Assembly: GCA_000154345.1 (NCBI GenBank)
Contig: DS480350.1
Coordinates: 62,001-126,000, forward strand
Length of the DNA: 64,000 nucleotides
Reading direction: 5' to 3'
Origin: [Clostridium] leptum DSM 753
GTDB lineage: Bacteria > Bacillota > Clostridia > Oscillospirales > Acutalibacteraceae
Shown here piece by piece: positions 52,785 through 62,144 of this stretch. The translations under genes were made by a program, and so were the position numbers. A model generated the notes under the pieces. That model saw only the letters and a program-made list of their open reading frames with translations. It was not told where the DNA came from and ran no database searches. Position 1 is the first letter of the stretch. Each line of letters begins with the position of its first letter.

Positions 52785-52884
52785 GAGGGTTTGGGAAACT
52801 TCCCAACAAGCAAAAATCCCCGCCGTTCTCGGTAGAGAAAGCAGGGATTTTACGGAAAAGGGTACTCTTTTCCTATGCTTGCTA
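52785..52884 (-). other. oriT-like sequence, inverted copy B
   Basis: On the minus strand it repeats both conserved blocks of the sequence at 45189-45288: 52851-52884 is identical over 34 bases to 45189-45222, and 52785-52813 matches 45260-45288 except for one base. The region between the blocks has diverged. It lies between topB and the giant gene, in its leader. Confidence 0.7.
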
Positions 52885-52889
52885 TTCAG

Positions 52890-54980
52890 TTATTTCTTCT
52901 TCGACAGTTCAATGCGGTAGTTGACATATTTCCCGCCTGTATCAGCCAATACGATAGTTCCGTCGTAGGTTTTGCCCGTCTTTGGGGAATAGAGCTTTTT
53001 CACATTTACTTTGCCGGATTGTAAGAGTGCAGCGGCAATTTTGGGGGTAAAGGTTACTTTTCGTTCTTCAAAGAAACGGTCATTTTTCCACATGGTAAAG
53101 CTACATTCCTTATTGCTGCAATAGTAGTTTTTCTTTCCCTCATAGACAGGAGAACCGCAGCGGGGGCAGCTTCCCAACGCTTCCCGTTCCGGCTTGAACA
53201 TCTGCGCTTTATCATCAGAAAGAAACGGATAGGTCTTTACCAGTTCCCGCGCCATATCCTCGATACCCTCCATAAATGCGGCGGGGTCTGCCTTGCCTTT
53301 GGCAATCTGCGTCAGATTGTTTTCCCATTCTGCGGTAAGCTGCGGGCTTGTCAAGGTGTCCGGCAGGACACACACAAGATTGATACCGTCCTTTGTGGGA
53401 AGTAGCTGCTTGCCTTTTCGCTCCACAAAGCCGCCCTTTACCAGTTTTTCAATGACGGCGGCGCGGGTGGCGGGAGTTCCAAGCCCTTTGCGTTCTGCGT
53501 CCGGGTCGGTGTCCTCACTTCCGGCGCGCTCCATAGCAGAGAGCAGCGACGCTTCGTTGTGAGGTTTTGGCGGTGTTGTGTCATGCTCCGTTACCTTTGC
53601 CGTCGGATTTTCAAAGGTCTGTCCCTCGGTAAATGGCGGCAGGGTCTTTTCTGTGTCACTGTCTGCGTCGTCCGTTTCGGGCTTGTTCTTTAAGGCTGCC
53701 CTGTATCTTCGGTCAATCTCTTTCCACCCGTCGGACAGCACCGTTTTTCCCCTTGCGATAAAAGACTGTCCGGCACATTCAAAAACTGCTGTAACCGCTT
53801 CAAAGGTATGCGGTGCAGCGGTCGCCATGAGCAGACGCGCCCCGGCAAGGGTAAGGATATTCCTTTCGCTTTCCGGCAGCGTGGCAAGGTCGGTCTTTGC
53901 AAGCTCCATAGTCGGGATAATGGCATGGTGGTCTGATACCTTTTTACTGTTCAGCACCTTTCCAAGCTCCGGCGTGAAGTCTTTTCCCGCCATAAAAGAA
54001 AATTTCCCACAAAGCAGCTTGATAATGCCCGCCGCTGTGTCGCTCATGTCGTCGGTCAGAAATGCGCTGTCTGTTCTCGGATAAGTAAGAAGTCTTTTTT
54101 CATACAGAGATTGTGCAAGGTCAAGGGTCTGCTTTGCGGTATAACCGAACAGGCGGTTTGCTTCCCTCTGTAAAGAAGTAAGGTCAAAGAGCTTCGGCGG
54201 GGCTGCGGTCTTTTTCTCTTTCACAAGGGAAGCACAGACTGCTTTTGACACTTCGCAAGCAGCTTTCAGCTTGTCAGCTTCGGAACGGTCAGATAGTTTT
54301 TCGCTTGCAGCTTCCGCGCCGGATAAGACAAGGCGCACATGGTAGTATTTTTCTTTCTTAAATGTGGTAATCGCTGCGTCCCGGTCAACAAGCATTTTTA
54401 AGGTCGGGGTCTGTACGCGTCCCACGTTCAAGGTATGATTGTAAAGGACAGAGAAAAGGCGGGTGGCATTGATACCGATTAACCAGTCAGCCTTTGCCCT
54501 GCACAATGCGGAAGCAAAGAGCGCGTCGTATTCCTCGCCGTTCTTCAGACGGGAAAAGCCCTCTTTGATTGCGCTGTCCTCCATAGAAGAAATCCAAAGG
54601 CGGCGCATAGGTTTCTTGCAGCCCGCCATTTCATAGACAAAGCGGAAAATGAGTTCGCCCTCGCGCCCCGCGTCGCAGGCATTGACGACTTCGGAAACGT
54701 CTGCCCGGTGCATAAGCTCTTTTAGGGTTTTGAATTGCTTTTCCTTGTCAGAAGCAACGGTGTACTTCCATTCCTGCGGCAAAATCGGTAAGCTGTCATA
54801 GCTCCACTTTTTATATTGTTCCCCGTAGGTGGCAGCTTCCGCAAGCCCTACCAAATGTCCCACGCACCAAGAAACGATATAGCCGCTTCCTGTGAGAAAT
54901 CCGTCTTTCTTTTCCTTTGCCCCCAGTACGGCAGCGATTGTCTGTGCCACACTGGGCTTTTCTGCGATAACTAAAATCAA
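52890..54980 (-). CDS. topB: DNA topoisomerase III (type IA)
   Basis: 696 residues from TTG 54980, preceded by GAAAGGAGG. The Toprim domain MILVIAEKPSVAQTIAAVLG with NACDAGREGELIFR is followed by the active-site Tyr300 in LLTYPRTDS. A C-terminal zinc finger CPRCGSPVYEG, then CSNKEC, ends the protein. It relaxes or decatenates single-stranded regions during conjugative replication. Full length with all catalytic residues. Such topB genes are standard in Tn1549-type elements. Confidence 0.95.
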   Translation of the reverse strand: MILVIAEKPSVAQTIAAVLGAKEKKDGFLTGSGYIVSWCVGHLVGLAEAATYGEQYKKWSYDSLPILPQEWKYTVASDKEKQFKTLKELMHRADVSEVVNACDAGREGELIFRFVYEMAGCKKPMRRLWISSMEDSAIKEGFSRLKNGEEYDALFASALCRAKADWLIGINATRLFSVLYNHTLNVGRVQTPTLKMLVDRDAAITTFKKEKYYHVRLVLSGAEAASEKLSDRSEADKLKAACEVSKAVCASLVKEKKTAAPPKLFDLTSLQREANRLFGYTAKQTLDLAQSLYEKRLLTYPRTDSAFLTDDMSDTAAGIIKLLCGKFSFMAGKDFTPELGKVLNSKKVSDHHAIIPTMELAKTDLATLPESERNILTLAGARLLMATAAPHTFEAVTAVFECAGQSFIARGKTVLSDGWKEIDRRYRAALKNKPETDDADSDTEKTLPPFTEGQTFENPTAKVTEHDTTPPKPHNEASLLSAMERAGSEDTDPDAERKGLGTPATRAAVIEKLVKGGFVERKGKQLLPTKDGINLVCVLPDTLTSPQLTAEWENNLTQIAKGKADPAAFMEGIEDMARELVKTYPFLSDDKAQMFKPEREALGSCPRCGSPVYEGKKNYYCSNKECSFTMWKNDRFFEERKVTFTPKIAAALLQSGKVNVKKLYSPKTGKTYDGTIVLADTGGKYVNYRIELSKKK

Positions 54981-54996
54981 ATATAAGTTCCTCCTT

Positions 54997-55185
54997 TCAG
55001 CGTTCCGGCTCGGTTTTCTTTTTCTCCTGTACCTGTTTCAGACAGTACCCCACACAAGGGGACTGTCCCTTGTAAGGGCAGGAAGCACAAGCAGGGGGAT
55101 AAGGAACAGGCGGCGCATTATCACGCCGCCCGTTCGGTTTCTGTATCATCATCTTTTCAAAGGGATTGTTGGTAAACAGGGTCAT
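54997..55185 (-). CDS. Small Cys-rich protein upstream of topB
   Basis: 62 residues with four cysteines in PACASCPYKGQSPCVGYCLK, possibly a metal-binding knot. A conserved companion of topB and the DUF4366 gene in CTn elements. It overlaps the DUF4366 gene by four bases. Function unknown. Confidence 0.65.
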   Translation of the reverse strand: MTLFTNNPFEKMMIQKPNGRRDNAPPVPYPPACASCPYKGQSPCVGYCLKQVQEKKKTEPER

Positions 55186-55916
55186 AGGGTTTCTTCCTCC
55201 GTTTCTTCATCTTCGGGAGTTTCCCCGGTATCTGCTTCCGGCTCGTCCTCGTCGTAGTCCTCAAATTCAAAATCTTCAAGGTCGGTATCGCCCTTTACAT
55301 TCTGCTTCGGCTTTAGAAACTTAAAGTAGTAGAACGCTGCGCCGCCACCAAGCAGGGCAAAGAGGACTAAGGCAAGCACCACACCGGGATTGCCGCCTTT
55401 TTCTTTCAGTTCTTCCGGCTGCTCCGTTGGTGTTGGGGTAGGTTCTTTGCCTGTGCAGCCTGTCATACTGGTAACACATACCGGGCAGGACGTGTTTACC
55501 TTTCCGACTTCGCATTTTTCCGTACAGTTACAGATTTCCGGCTTTTTGGCAGCTTCGCCGTTTTCGGTCAGTGCCATAAGGTCGGCTTCGTCCACTTGAT
55601 TTAGGAAATGTACGGTCTGTTCGCCCTCGGCGGCGCGGTCAATGAGGATATAGAAATAGTTGCCGCCTTTGGTGGTAACAGTGATAAGTTGCTTATTGCC
55701 GCCGTAATCGTCAACCAGTGTAGCGTTTCCCTTTGGGGTAAGGGGCGGCGTTTCCTCTTTTTCCTCCACAACTACATTACTGTCGTTGGTCGCGTCCCCG
55801 GCGGGCGGCTCTGTGGCTGCGCCCTGTGCATAGGCAGGGACAGAAAAACCGCCCATAAGGATAAGGGCGGCACAAAGGGCAGTCATGGTCTTTTTCAGTT
55901 TATTCTTCATCTGCAT
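55182..55916 (-). CDS. DUF4366/CD1107-family conjugation protein
   Basis: 244 residues. Signal peptide (about 1-30, ends VPAYAQ), an extracytoplasmic domain with GGNYFYILIDRAAEGEQTVH, a Cys cluster (CNCTEKC, CPVC), a Pro/Thr linker, one membrane span (about 178-200) and a very acidic cytoplasmic tail. This matches the CD1107 family of C. difficile conjugative transposons. It is probably a structural part of the transfer channel at the cell surface. The start overlaps the DUF4315 stop. Confidence 0.85.
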   Translation of the reverse strand: MQMKNKLKKTMTALCAALILMGGFSVPAYAQGAATEPPAGDATNDSNVVVEEKEETPPLTPKGNATLVDDYGGNKQLITVTTKGGNYFYILIDRAAEGEQTVHFLNQVDEADLMALTENGEAAKKPEICNCTEKCEVGKVNTSCPVCVTSMTGCTGKEPTPTPTEQPEELKEKGGNPGVVLALVLFALLGGGAAFYYFKFLKPKQNVKGDTDLEDFEFEDYDEDEPEADTGETPEDEETEEETL

Positions 55917-56157
55917 TTTCCTCCTGTTCGTTTTCTTCTGCGGGTGCGGCAGTCATGCCGGGAATACCGCCGCCGGACAGCATAGCGTTCAGTTCCTGCG
56001 GGGTCAGACGCATAGCTCGTACAAGCTGCACGATTTCAAGGTTTTCCGCTTCGGTTTTCTGCGCTTCCAGTCCTTTTAACTTGTTCTGATACTCTGTGAT
56101 TTTCTCGCGGGTCTTTGCGATTTCCTTATTGATACGGTCGATTTTATTGTTTGCCAT
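55900..56157 (-). CDS. DUF4315-family protein
   Basis: 85 residues, coiled-coil (INKEIAKTREKITEYQNKLK) with an acidic tail and the motif LTPQELNAMLSG, typical of DUF4315. It is cytoplasmic and probably a scaffolding partner of the neighbouring secretion proteins. Confidence 0.85.
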   Translation of the reverse strand: MANNKIDRINKEIAKTREKITEYQNKLKGLEAQKTEAENLEIVQLVRAMRLTPQELNAMLSGGGIPGMTAAPAEENEQEENADEE

Positions 56158-56189
56158 AGGTCATTTCTCCTTTCTTTTTTTGGGCTGCT

Positions 56190-58265
56190 TTACCAGTTCA
56201 TCAGCCCGTAGCCTTTGATACATTGATAGTTAAGGTCATAGCTCTTTATCTTGCAAGCGTCGCCGGAATTGCCCTCAACGGTATAGACGCGGCTGCCGTC
56301 CCTGCCAAGCACAAGCCCCACATGGTCGGCAACACCGTCTAAATCCCAATCGAAAAAGATTGCGTCGCCCGGTGCGATATTCTCATAGCCGCGTGCGCCC
56401 CATTGTCCCCTTGACTGAAACCAAGGGACACCCTGCCATTCGCAGCCCGCAAATCGGGGTTCGCTTTTTCCGGCTTGATTGTAGCACCATGATACAAAAC
56501 AGGCGCACCATTCCACGCGGCTGTTAAAGCCGTACCAAGACCAGTAAGGGTAGCCGCCCACGTTTCCGACTTGCTGTTTTGCAAGTTCCATAAGCTCTTG
56601 ATTTCCGGGGCGCGTACCGTTTACAAACTCCACGCCGCTTAAATCCTCAGACGGGCTTCCGTCGGGAGAACCGCCGCCAAAAATCAGCGGTTTGTTGCCG
56701 CTTGTTTCCAAGTACACATGAAACATTTCAAGCTGCTGTGGCGTAAGAAGTTCCTCCGCAAGCTCGGAAATCAGCTTATTTGTCAGTTTCACATTCAAGA
56801 TGTAATACTCATAAGGGACTTCCTCGGTGGTGGTTTCCCCGGTTTCCGGGTCGGTACTTGTTTCGGTGCGGTAGCGTATTTCCACTTCCTCGGTCAGCGT
56901 CAAGGTGTACTGCATGGAAAAGATACGTTCAAGCTCTGCCTGTGCGCTCTGCGGGGTGTAGCTCTGCAAGAGGGCGGTCAAATAAGACGCAAGTTCGTGG
57001 GGGTTATGCCCGATACTGTCAAGGTCGTAGCGGTATTCATCATAGCCGGGGTGGGTGCTTTCGATATTGTCAATCTCACTTTGCAGCCCGTTTTCCAATG
57101 CGGCATAGTTGTTTTCAACTGCCACAAGGTCGCTGTCCTCGGATGTGTAGGAAGTGCCAAGCACCCCGTTTGTCAAGCCCGAAAACATAGCCCCGCAAGA
57201 GGACAGCCCTGCGGAAATCATAATAAAGAGAAGCAGCGCGGCAACTGCAATCAAAATGCCCGCCGGGTGTCTTGCCGCAAATGCGGCGGCTTTCCTCGTT
57301 TCCTCGGCGGTTTTCTTCGCCGTCTTTCTTGTGGCTTCCGCTGCGGCTTTTGCCCCTCCTTTCTTTGCCGCCTTTGCATACTGGCGTTTTATCTGCTGTT
57401 TCTGCATGAAACGGGAAAGCGGGTTAGAAGTAAGCTGCGGGTTGTCGTGCAGGGTTTTGTGATACTGGAAGTTGACGTTTGCCTTAAATGCTGCCTTTTC
57501 TGCCTTTGCCGCTTCCCGGTAAGGTTTCAGCTTATGGCTGCGGTAGCCCTGTTTTAACTTCCGCGCCCCGTATTTCGCGCCGCGCTCGGCAAGTTCCTCC
57601 GATTTATGCGCCCCCTCAACGCCGGAATTGTCCTTTTCAACGGAATGTATCTTGTTGTGGACGAAAATCCCTGCTTCCTGTGCGGGGCGGGACAGCGGGT
57701 TTCCTTTTTTGCCGCCGGGTATCGGTTTTTCCTGTTCTTCAAAGTGAAGTCGGGTCTTTGCCTTTCCTGCGGCTTCGTCAAAGGTGCGCTCCTTAACCAG
57801 TTTCTTTTGCTTCGGGATAGCTGCCTTTGCTGCGTCCAGTCGGTCAGCGGCTTTGTTTGATTTCTCAATATAGCATTCCAGTTCCGGGACGGCAAGTTCT
57901 TCCTCGGTAAACTGCAAGCGGGAAGATGTTGTTTGTACGGTAACTTCCTCCTGTGCTTTATGTACCGCTTTTTTACTGGCTCTGCGGGTCTGTGCTGCTT
58001 CGATATGCTCCATAACGCGCTCTGCTGTGGCGGTGTCCCTTGCGGGGGAAGCTCCCGGTGCGTGGGGTAACGGGGAAGTTTGGGACGCTACACCTTGAAG
58101 CTGCGTCCCGTCCTGCGCCGCTTGCTGCTCCGGGGACTTTTGAAAATCCGCGTCCTGTTCCCGTTTACTGATACGCTCGGCGGTCTGCTGTGTTTCGTTT
58201 ACCTCAATAAGCCCGTCGCGGGTCATTTTCTGTGTGATTTTATCGCGGGATTTATATTGCTTCAT
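56190..58265 (-). CDS. CHAP-domain (CD1108-type) cell-wall hydrolase
   Basis: 691 residues from ATG 58265 (GAGGTG upstream). A long basic cytoplasmic N-terminus (about 1-330; many Lys/Arg/Ala) is followed by one membrane span (about 338-358), an extracellular domain, and a C-terminal CHAP domain with VEWCACFVSWCYNQ and DHVGLVLGRDG. The latter holds the catalytic Cys and His. It opens peptidoglycan for the channel. The CHAP end is clearly related to that of the ICE1 protein at 23639-24889, while the N-terminal part is much longer. Confidence 0.88.
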   Translation of the reverse strand: MKQYKSRDKITQKMTRDGLIEVNETQQTAERISKREQDADFQKSPEQQAAQDGTQLQGVASQTSPLPHAPGASPARDTATAERVMEHIEAAQTRRASKKAVHKAQEEVTVQTTSSRLQFTEEELAVPELECYIEKSNKAADRLDAAKAAIPKQKKLVKERTFDEAAGKAKTRLHFEEQEKPIPGGKKGNPLSRPAQEAGIFVHNKIHSVEKDNSGVEGAHKSEELAERGAKYGARKLKQGYRSHKLKPYREAAKAEKAAFKANVNFQYHKTLHDNPQLTSNPLSRFMQKQQIKRQYAKAAKKGGAKAAAEATRKTAKKTAEETRKAAAFAARHPAGILIAVAALLLFIMISAGLSSCGAMFSGLTNGVLGTSYTSEDSDLVAVENNYAALENGLQSEIDNIESTHPGYDEYRYDLDSIGHNPHELASYLTALLQSYTPQSAQAELERIFSMQYTLTLTEEVEIRYRTETSTDPETGETTTEEVPYEYYILNVKLTNKLISELAEELLTPQQLEMFHVYLETSGNKPLIFGGGSPDGSPSEDLSGVEFVNGTRPGNQELMELAKQQVGNVGGYPYWSWYGFNSRVEWCACFVSWCYNQAGKSEPRFAGCEWQGVPWFQSRGQWGARGYENIAPGDAIFFDWDLDGVADHVGLVLGRDGSRVYTVEGNSGDACKIKSYDLNYQCIKGYGLMNW

Positions 58266-58275
58266 GGTCTGCACC

Positions 58276-60711
58276 TCACTTTCCGCTTTCGGAAACTTCC
58301 TCCGGCTTCGTTGTCATTACCCTGTAAAGCTCGGTATCTTTCGGGAAGCGGTCTACAAAAGGCAGCACCACATTTCCATAGAAGATAAGCCCCTCGCCCG
58401 CTTCGGTGTGGGTAACATACTTCATCTGCTGCGGGGAAATATTAAGCTGCTTTGCAAGGATAGTACGGTCGCCCTGCGCTTGATTGAGCATGAGGACAAA
58501 ATCGCTGTTCTCAAAGATATTTTCCACCTCGCGGCTTGCCAAAAGGTCTTTGACGTTCTGCGTAATGGCTGTTGGGATACCGCCCCATTTACGGAAACGC
58601 TTCCAAATCTCCACGCTGTAAGCGGCGGTCTGTTCCTCTTTTAAGAGCAAGTGAAATTCGTCCATATAGTAGCGGGTCGCCTTTTTCTCTGCCCGGTTTA
58701 TCGTTACCCTGTTCCATGTCTGGTCTTGCACAATGAGCATACCTAACTTTTTAAGCTGCTTTCCAAGCTGCTTTATATCAAAGCAGACAAGGCGGTTAGA
58801 AAGTTCCACGTTGGTTCTGTGGTTGAATACGTTAAGGCTGCCGGAAACATACAGCTCCAATGCCGCCGCGATACGGGCAGCTTCCGGCTCCGGCTGTCTT
58901 AACAGCTCGTCGTAAAGGTCGCCCAAGATAGGCATTTTTGCCGGGTCGGGGTCTGCAAGGAACGGGCGGTACACATTTCTTACAGCCCTGTCAATGACGG
59001 TCTTATCGACAGGCTGCAAACCCTCCTTGCCTCCGATAACAAGCTCGCAAAGGGAAAGGATAAAATCACTTTTCAGCGCAAGGGGGTTGTCGTCCTCGCT
59101 GTAATTAAGGTTTATGTCCATAGGGTTTACATACTGGGGCTTGCCGTCAATGCCCCTGCCCGTAGGGGAAAGACGTATCACTTGCCCATTAAGACGCTGC
59201 ACAAGGGAAAAATACTCGGCTTCCGGGTCGCAGATGATAATGTCGTCGTCGGTAATGAGGAAAGCATTTGTCATTTCCCTTTTTGCCGCAAAAGATTTTC
59301 CGCTTCCCGGCGTTCCCAATATAAGCCCGTTGGGATTTTTGAGCTGCTTTCTGTCGCAGAGTATCATGTTGTTAGAAAGGGCGTTCAAGCCATAGTACAG
59401 GGCTTGCCCCGTCTGAAAAAGCTCCTGCGTGATAAAGGGAATGAAAATAGCGGTGCTTGATGTGGTAAGCCCCCGTTGTATCGGGATAAGGTTTTCCCCA
59501 ATCGGCACACTGGATAAAAGCCCTGCTTCCTGCTGATAGTCAAGGCGTGTCAGGCGGCAGTTGTATTTCTGTGCGATACCCGCCGCAGCGAAAATATCAT
59601 TTTCCAGTTTCCGCTTCGTGTCTGCCATGTTTACCACAAGGAACGTAAGGAGAAACATTCGCTCGTTGCGGCTCTGTAAGTCCTGCAACAAGTTCTTTGC
59701 TTCGCTGCCAAAGGTGGCAAGGTCGGACGGGATTATATCCATGTCATAGCCGCTTCTAACCGCTTTTTTCTGTTCCTCAATCTTCATCTTGTCAAGGTCT
59801 GTGATTTTGCGCTTAATGGTCTTGATTGCTTCCGACTGGTCGATACTGCGGATATGTAAATTGACGATTACCCCTGTTTCCAAGTCCAGTATGTCGGCAA
59901 GCATACGGTCGTTAAGCTCCGGCGCAAGGATTTCAAGGAAGCTCGCCGCGCCGATTTTCTTCCCCATGCGGAAATATCTGCCCTCGCCAAAACGGAAAGA
60001 GGACGGGGCGATAAAATCCTTTGTAGACAGCCCCGACGGGGTAAGCCAGTCAAAGGAAAAGGAGAACGGCTCGCCCTCCGGGTGGAATACCCCATGCAGC
60101 ACCTTTAAGCGTTCATAGCCGGATAAGGGGCGGGCGGTTACGCCAAGCACCTTGAAATTGTTAAACACGTCGGTTTCGATACGGGAAAGTCTTGATTTTG
60201 CAGCCGCCTTGTTATCGGCTTCAACGGTAAAGGTAATGTATTTGTGCTTCACAAGCCCGTTGTTGCCTTTACTAAGCTGATTTTTCAGCATATCCGAATA
60301 CTCGGTGCGGATAGAGTTAAAAGCGTCCTCCTGTGCCGGGATAGTGATAGCTTTTTCTGCCTGTTCCCGCTGCGTCCCTTGATTGATGAAAGAAAGCTGC
60401 ACGCTCACGCTCGCGTCAAAGTAGTTGAGGAAATCGCACCAGTTTTCAAAAATGGCGGTCTTATCGTCTGCCTGTGCAAGCTGATAATTGATGTCCTCGA
60501 ACACGACGCACTTTGAATATCTCTTTTCCGTAACCTTGCAGATACCGTCCGGGTACATGGCAAGGTAAGGAATGGTCTGCTGTGCGGTGCGGGCTTTGCC
60601 GTCCCCCTTTGCCTTTCGGATAGCTTCGGCAATCTGTTTCTTTTCGGCGCGGGTCAGCTTACGCCTGTTTCCTGCGGCTTCCCGCGTCTTTTTTGTTTGT
60701 CCTTTTGACAA
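58276..60711 (-). CDS. VirB4-family conjugation ATPase (CD1110-type)
   Basis: 811 residues from TTG 60711, nine bases after AAGGAGG; the longer frame lies inside the PrgI gene. Walker A GTPGSGKS at 466-473; MDEFHLLLKEEQ is the Walker B region; ITQNVKDLL is the T-x-Q-N motif. It powers the ICE2 secretion channel. It is not closely similar by eye to the ICE1 VirB4 outside the ATPase motifs, so the two elements carry separate machines. Confidence 0.92.
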   Translation of the reverse strand: MSKGQTKKTREAAGNRRKLTRAEKKQIAEAIRKAKGDGKARTAQQTIPYLAMYPDGICKVTEKRYSKCVVFEDINYQLAQADDKTAIFENWCDFLNYFDASVSVQLSFINQGTQREQAEKAITIPAQEDAFNSIRTEYSDMLKNQLSKGNNGLVKHKYITFTVEADNKAAAKSRLSRIETDVFNNFKVLGVTARPLSGYERLKVLHGVFHPEGEPFSFSFDWLTPSGLSTKDFIAPSSFRFGEGRYFRMGKKIGAASFLEILAPELNDRMLADILDLETGVIVNLHIRSIDQSEAIKTIKRKITDLDKMKIEEQKKAVRSGYDMDIIPSDLATFGSEAKNLLQDLQSRNERMFLLTFLVVNMADTKRKLENDIFAAAGIAQKYNCRLTRLDYQQEAGLLSSVPIGENLIPIQRGLTTSSTAIFIPFITQELFQTGQALYYGLNALSNNMILCDRKQLKNPNGLILGTPGSGKSFAAKREMTNAFLITDDDIIICDPEAEYFSLVQRLNGQVIRLSPTGRGIDGKPQYVNPMDINLNYSEDDNPLALKSDFILSLCELVIGGKEGLQPVDKTVIDRAVRNVYRPFLADPDPAKMPILGDLYDELLRQPEPEAARIAAALELYVSGSLNVFNHRTNVELSNRLVCFDIKQLGKQLKKLGMLIVQDQTWNRVTINRAEKKATRYYMDEFHLLLKEEQTAAYSVEIWKRFRKWGGIPTAITQNVKDLLASREVENIFENSDFVLMLNQAQGDRTILAKQLNISPQQMKYVTHTEAGEGLIFYGNVVLPFVDRFPKDTELYRVMTTKPEEVSESGK

Positions 60712-61063
60712 TCGCTGATACCTCCTTTTCAAGTTTTCGCTGCTTTTCCAAGACAGCGTATAGGTTTTCGGTTCTGTAAGGTCGCTCCTTTGGGCGGGTA
60801 AACTTTGTCTGAACGACATTTCTTACCACCACTTCAAGGGGCTGCCCATGTTTTTCATACATGGCAAGCAGGAAACAGGGGAGCATGACGACAATCATCG
60901 CCATAGCCGCAAGGTTTGTCCCTGCGCTGCCTTTGAGCAAAAAAAACAGCGGCAGTCCGATTAAGAGAGCCGCCGCAAAACAAACGATTTGCCGCTTTGT
61001 CAGATTGAAAGCGACTTTTGTTTTGACTTTGGAAAGGTCTTTGGGTACAGGTACATACGCCAA
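60659..61063 (-). CDS. PrgI-family (VirB3-like) membrane protein
   Basis: 134 residues: VPVPKDLSKVKTKVAFNLTK, two membrane spans (about 27-44 and 50-69), then a basic tail with VRNVVQTKFTRPKERPYRT. The 3' end overlaps the VirB4 start by 53 bases. Typical PrgI position. Confidence 0.88.
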   Translation of the reverse strand: MAYVPVPKDLSKVKTKVAFNLTKRQIVCFAAALLIGLPLFFLLKGSAGTNLAAMAMIVVMLPCFLLAMYEKHGQPLEVVVRNVVQTKFTRPKERPYRTENLYAVLEKQRKLEKEVSAIVKRTNKKDAGSRRKQA

Positions 61064-61084
61064 GAAAATACCTCCTTTCTGCCC

Positions 61085-61954
61085 TTAGTGGGCGTTGAAT
61101 ATGGATTTTGCCAGTGTGCCGGATTTGAACAGGGAAAAACAGAGGATAACCGTATAGGCGGCAAGGGAAAATACCGCGCTGTGCAGATTGTCTGCGATTA
61201 TCATATCGTTTACCAGTACGGCGTAAATACCGACACATATCATAATGAGGAAGCCTTGAAAACCAAGAGCGAACAGCCCTTTTAGGTAGTTGTTTCCAAT
61301 CTGTCCCCATTCTCTGTTGGTCATGGTCGCAAATGGAATAGGCGATACCGAACAGTAAAGGTAAATCTCTATCATTCTGCCGTAGAGGATAACGGTTATC
61401 AGTACGGACATGATTTTCATGCAAAGGCTTACAAGGCTTGTTTCAAGCACAAGTAAGAGCAGTTCGGGGATTTCCATATCTTCAAGCCCCTCCTGCATGG
61501 CGGCAAGGGCTTCGGCAACGTCGATATTCGTATCGCCGCCGATAACCCCCGCTGCGCCGGAAACGATATGCTGCGCCATATCAAAGACCGCCATTGTGAT
61601 GTTGAACGTGTTGGTTACGATAAACACCGCGACAAAGGCTTTGAATATCCACTTAAAGAACATGAATGTGTCTATGTCGTGCATATTGTTCTTTTCCGTT
61701 ACCATGCTGATTAGCTCGTAGCATAGGACATAGGTAATGACAAGCCCCGCAATCGGAACGATTACATTTTCAGAAAGGGTCTGTATCATGCTGAAAATAT
61801 TTGCGTTCCAACCCTGCGGGGTCTGTCCTACCTCGTTTGCGATAGTCCCGACTTTTTCGTTTACGTCCCCGAACATAGTTGACAGATTACCGTTTATCGC
61901 TCCGATAAGGATTTCCTTTATCCATTCGTTAATCGCGTCAAGTATGCTCTGCAT
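61085..61954 (-). CDS. VirB6/TrbL-like polytopic conjugation protein (CD1112-type)
   Basis: 289 residues with six to seven membrane spans; IPIAGLVITYVLCYELISMV and FALGFQGFLIMICVGIYAVL are typical. It forms the membrane pore with the small Maff2-type protein encoded just upstream, whose gene is broken here. Unlike its ICE1 counterpart it lacks the polar tail. Confidence 0.85.
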   Translation of the reverse strand: MQSILDAINEWIKEILIGAINGNLSTMFGDVNEKVGTIANEVGQTPQGWNANIFSMIQTLSENVIVPIAGLVITYVLCYELISMVTEKNNMHDIDTFMFFKWIFKAFVAVFIVTNTFNITMAVFDMAQHIVSGAAGVIGGDTNIDVAEALAAMQEGLEDMEIPELLLLVLETSLVSLCMKIMSVLITVILYGRMIEIYLYCSVSPIPFATMTNREWGQIGNNYLKGLFALGFQGFLIMICVGIYAVLVNDMIIADNLHSAVFSLAAYTVILCFSLFKSGTLAKSIFNAH

Positions 61955-61970
61955 AGGCAGCTACCCGCGC

Positions 61971-62057
61971 TTAACCGAACAAGCCGGAAAGCAGAGGTAC
62001 AAGGATAGTGCCGATAAGGGCAACGCCGCCGCCCGCCATGAGCTGTTTTATCCCCAA
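61971..62057 (-). pseudogene. maff2-type small membrane protein gene, 5' truncated
   Basis: The last 28 codons of a Maff2-family gene are present (GIKQLMAGGGVALIGTILVP and LLSGLFG, then stop). A TAA lies two codons before this stretch, and the N-terminal half is missing because foreign DNA joins here. Maff2 proteins sit directly upstream of the VirB6-like gene in related elements. Confidence 0.8.
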
Positions 62058-62094
62058 TTAGGTGTAAAACTCTGCTCGATGGCGGGCGGCGGCG
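62024..62094. repeat. Inverted repeat at the maff2/serine-recombinase element junction
   Basis: The sequence 62024-62043 (within maff2) recurs inverted at 62074-62094 with one extra base, 30 bases apart. One arm is maff2 coding sequence; the other lies in the incoming element. Confidence 0.75.
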
Positions 62095-62144
62095 TACAAA
62101 AATCTATATGGTGTTTTTTAAGAGAACCGTCCCGGCGGGACAGG

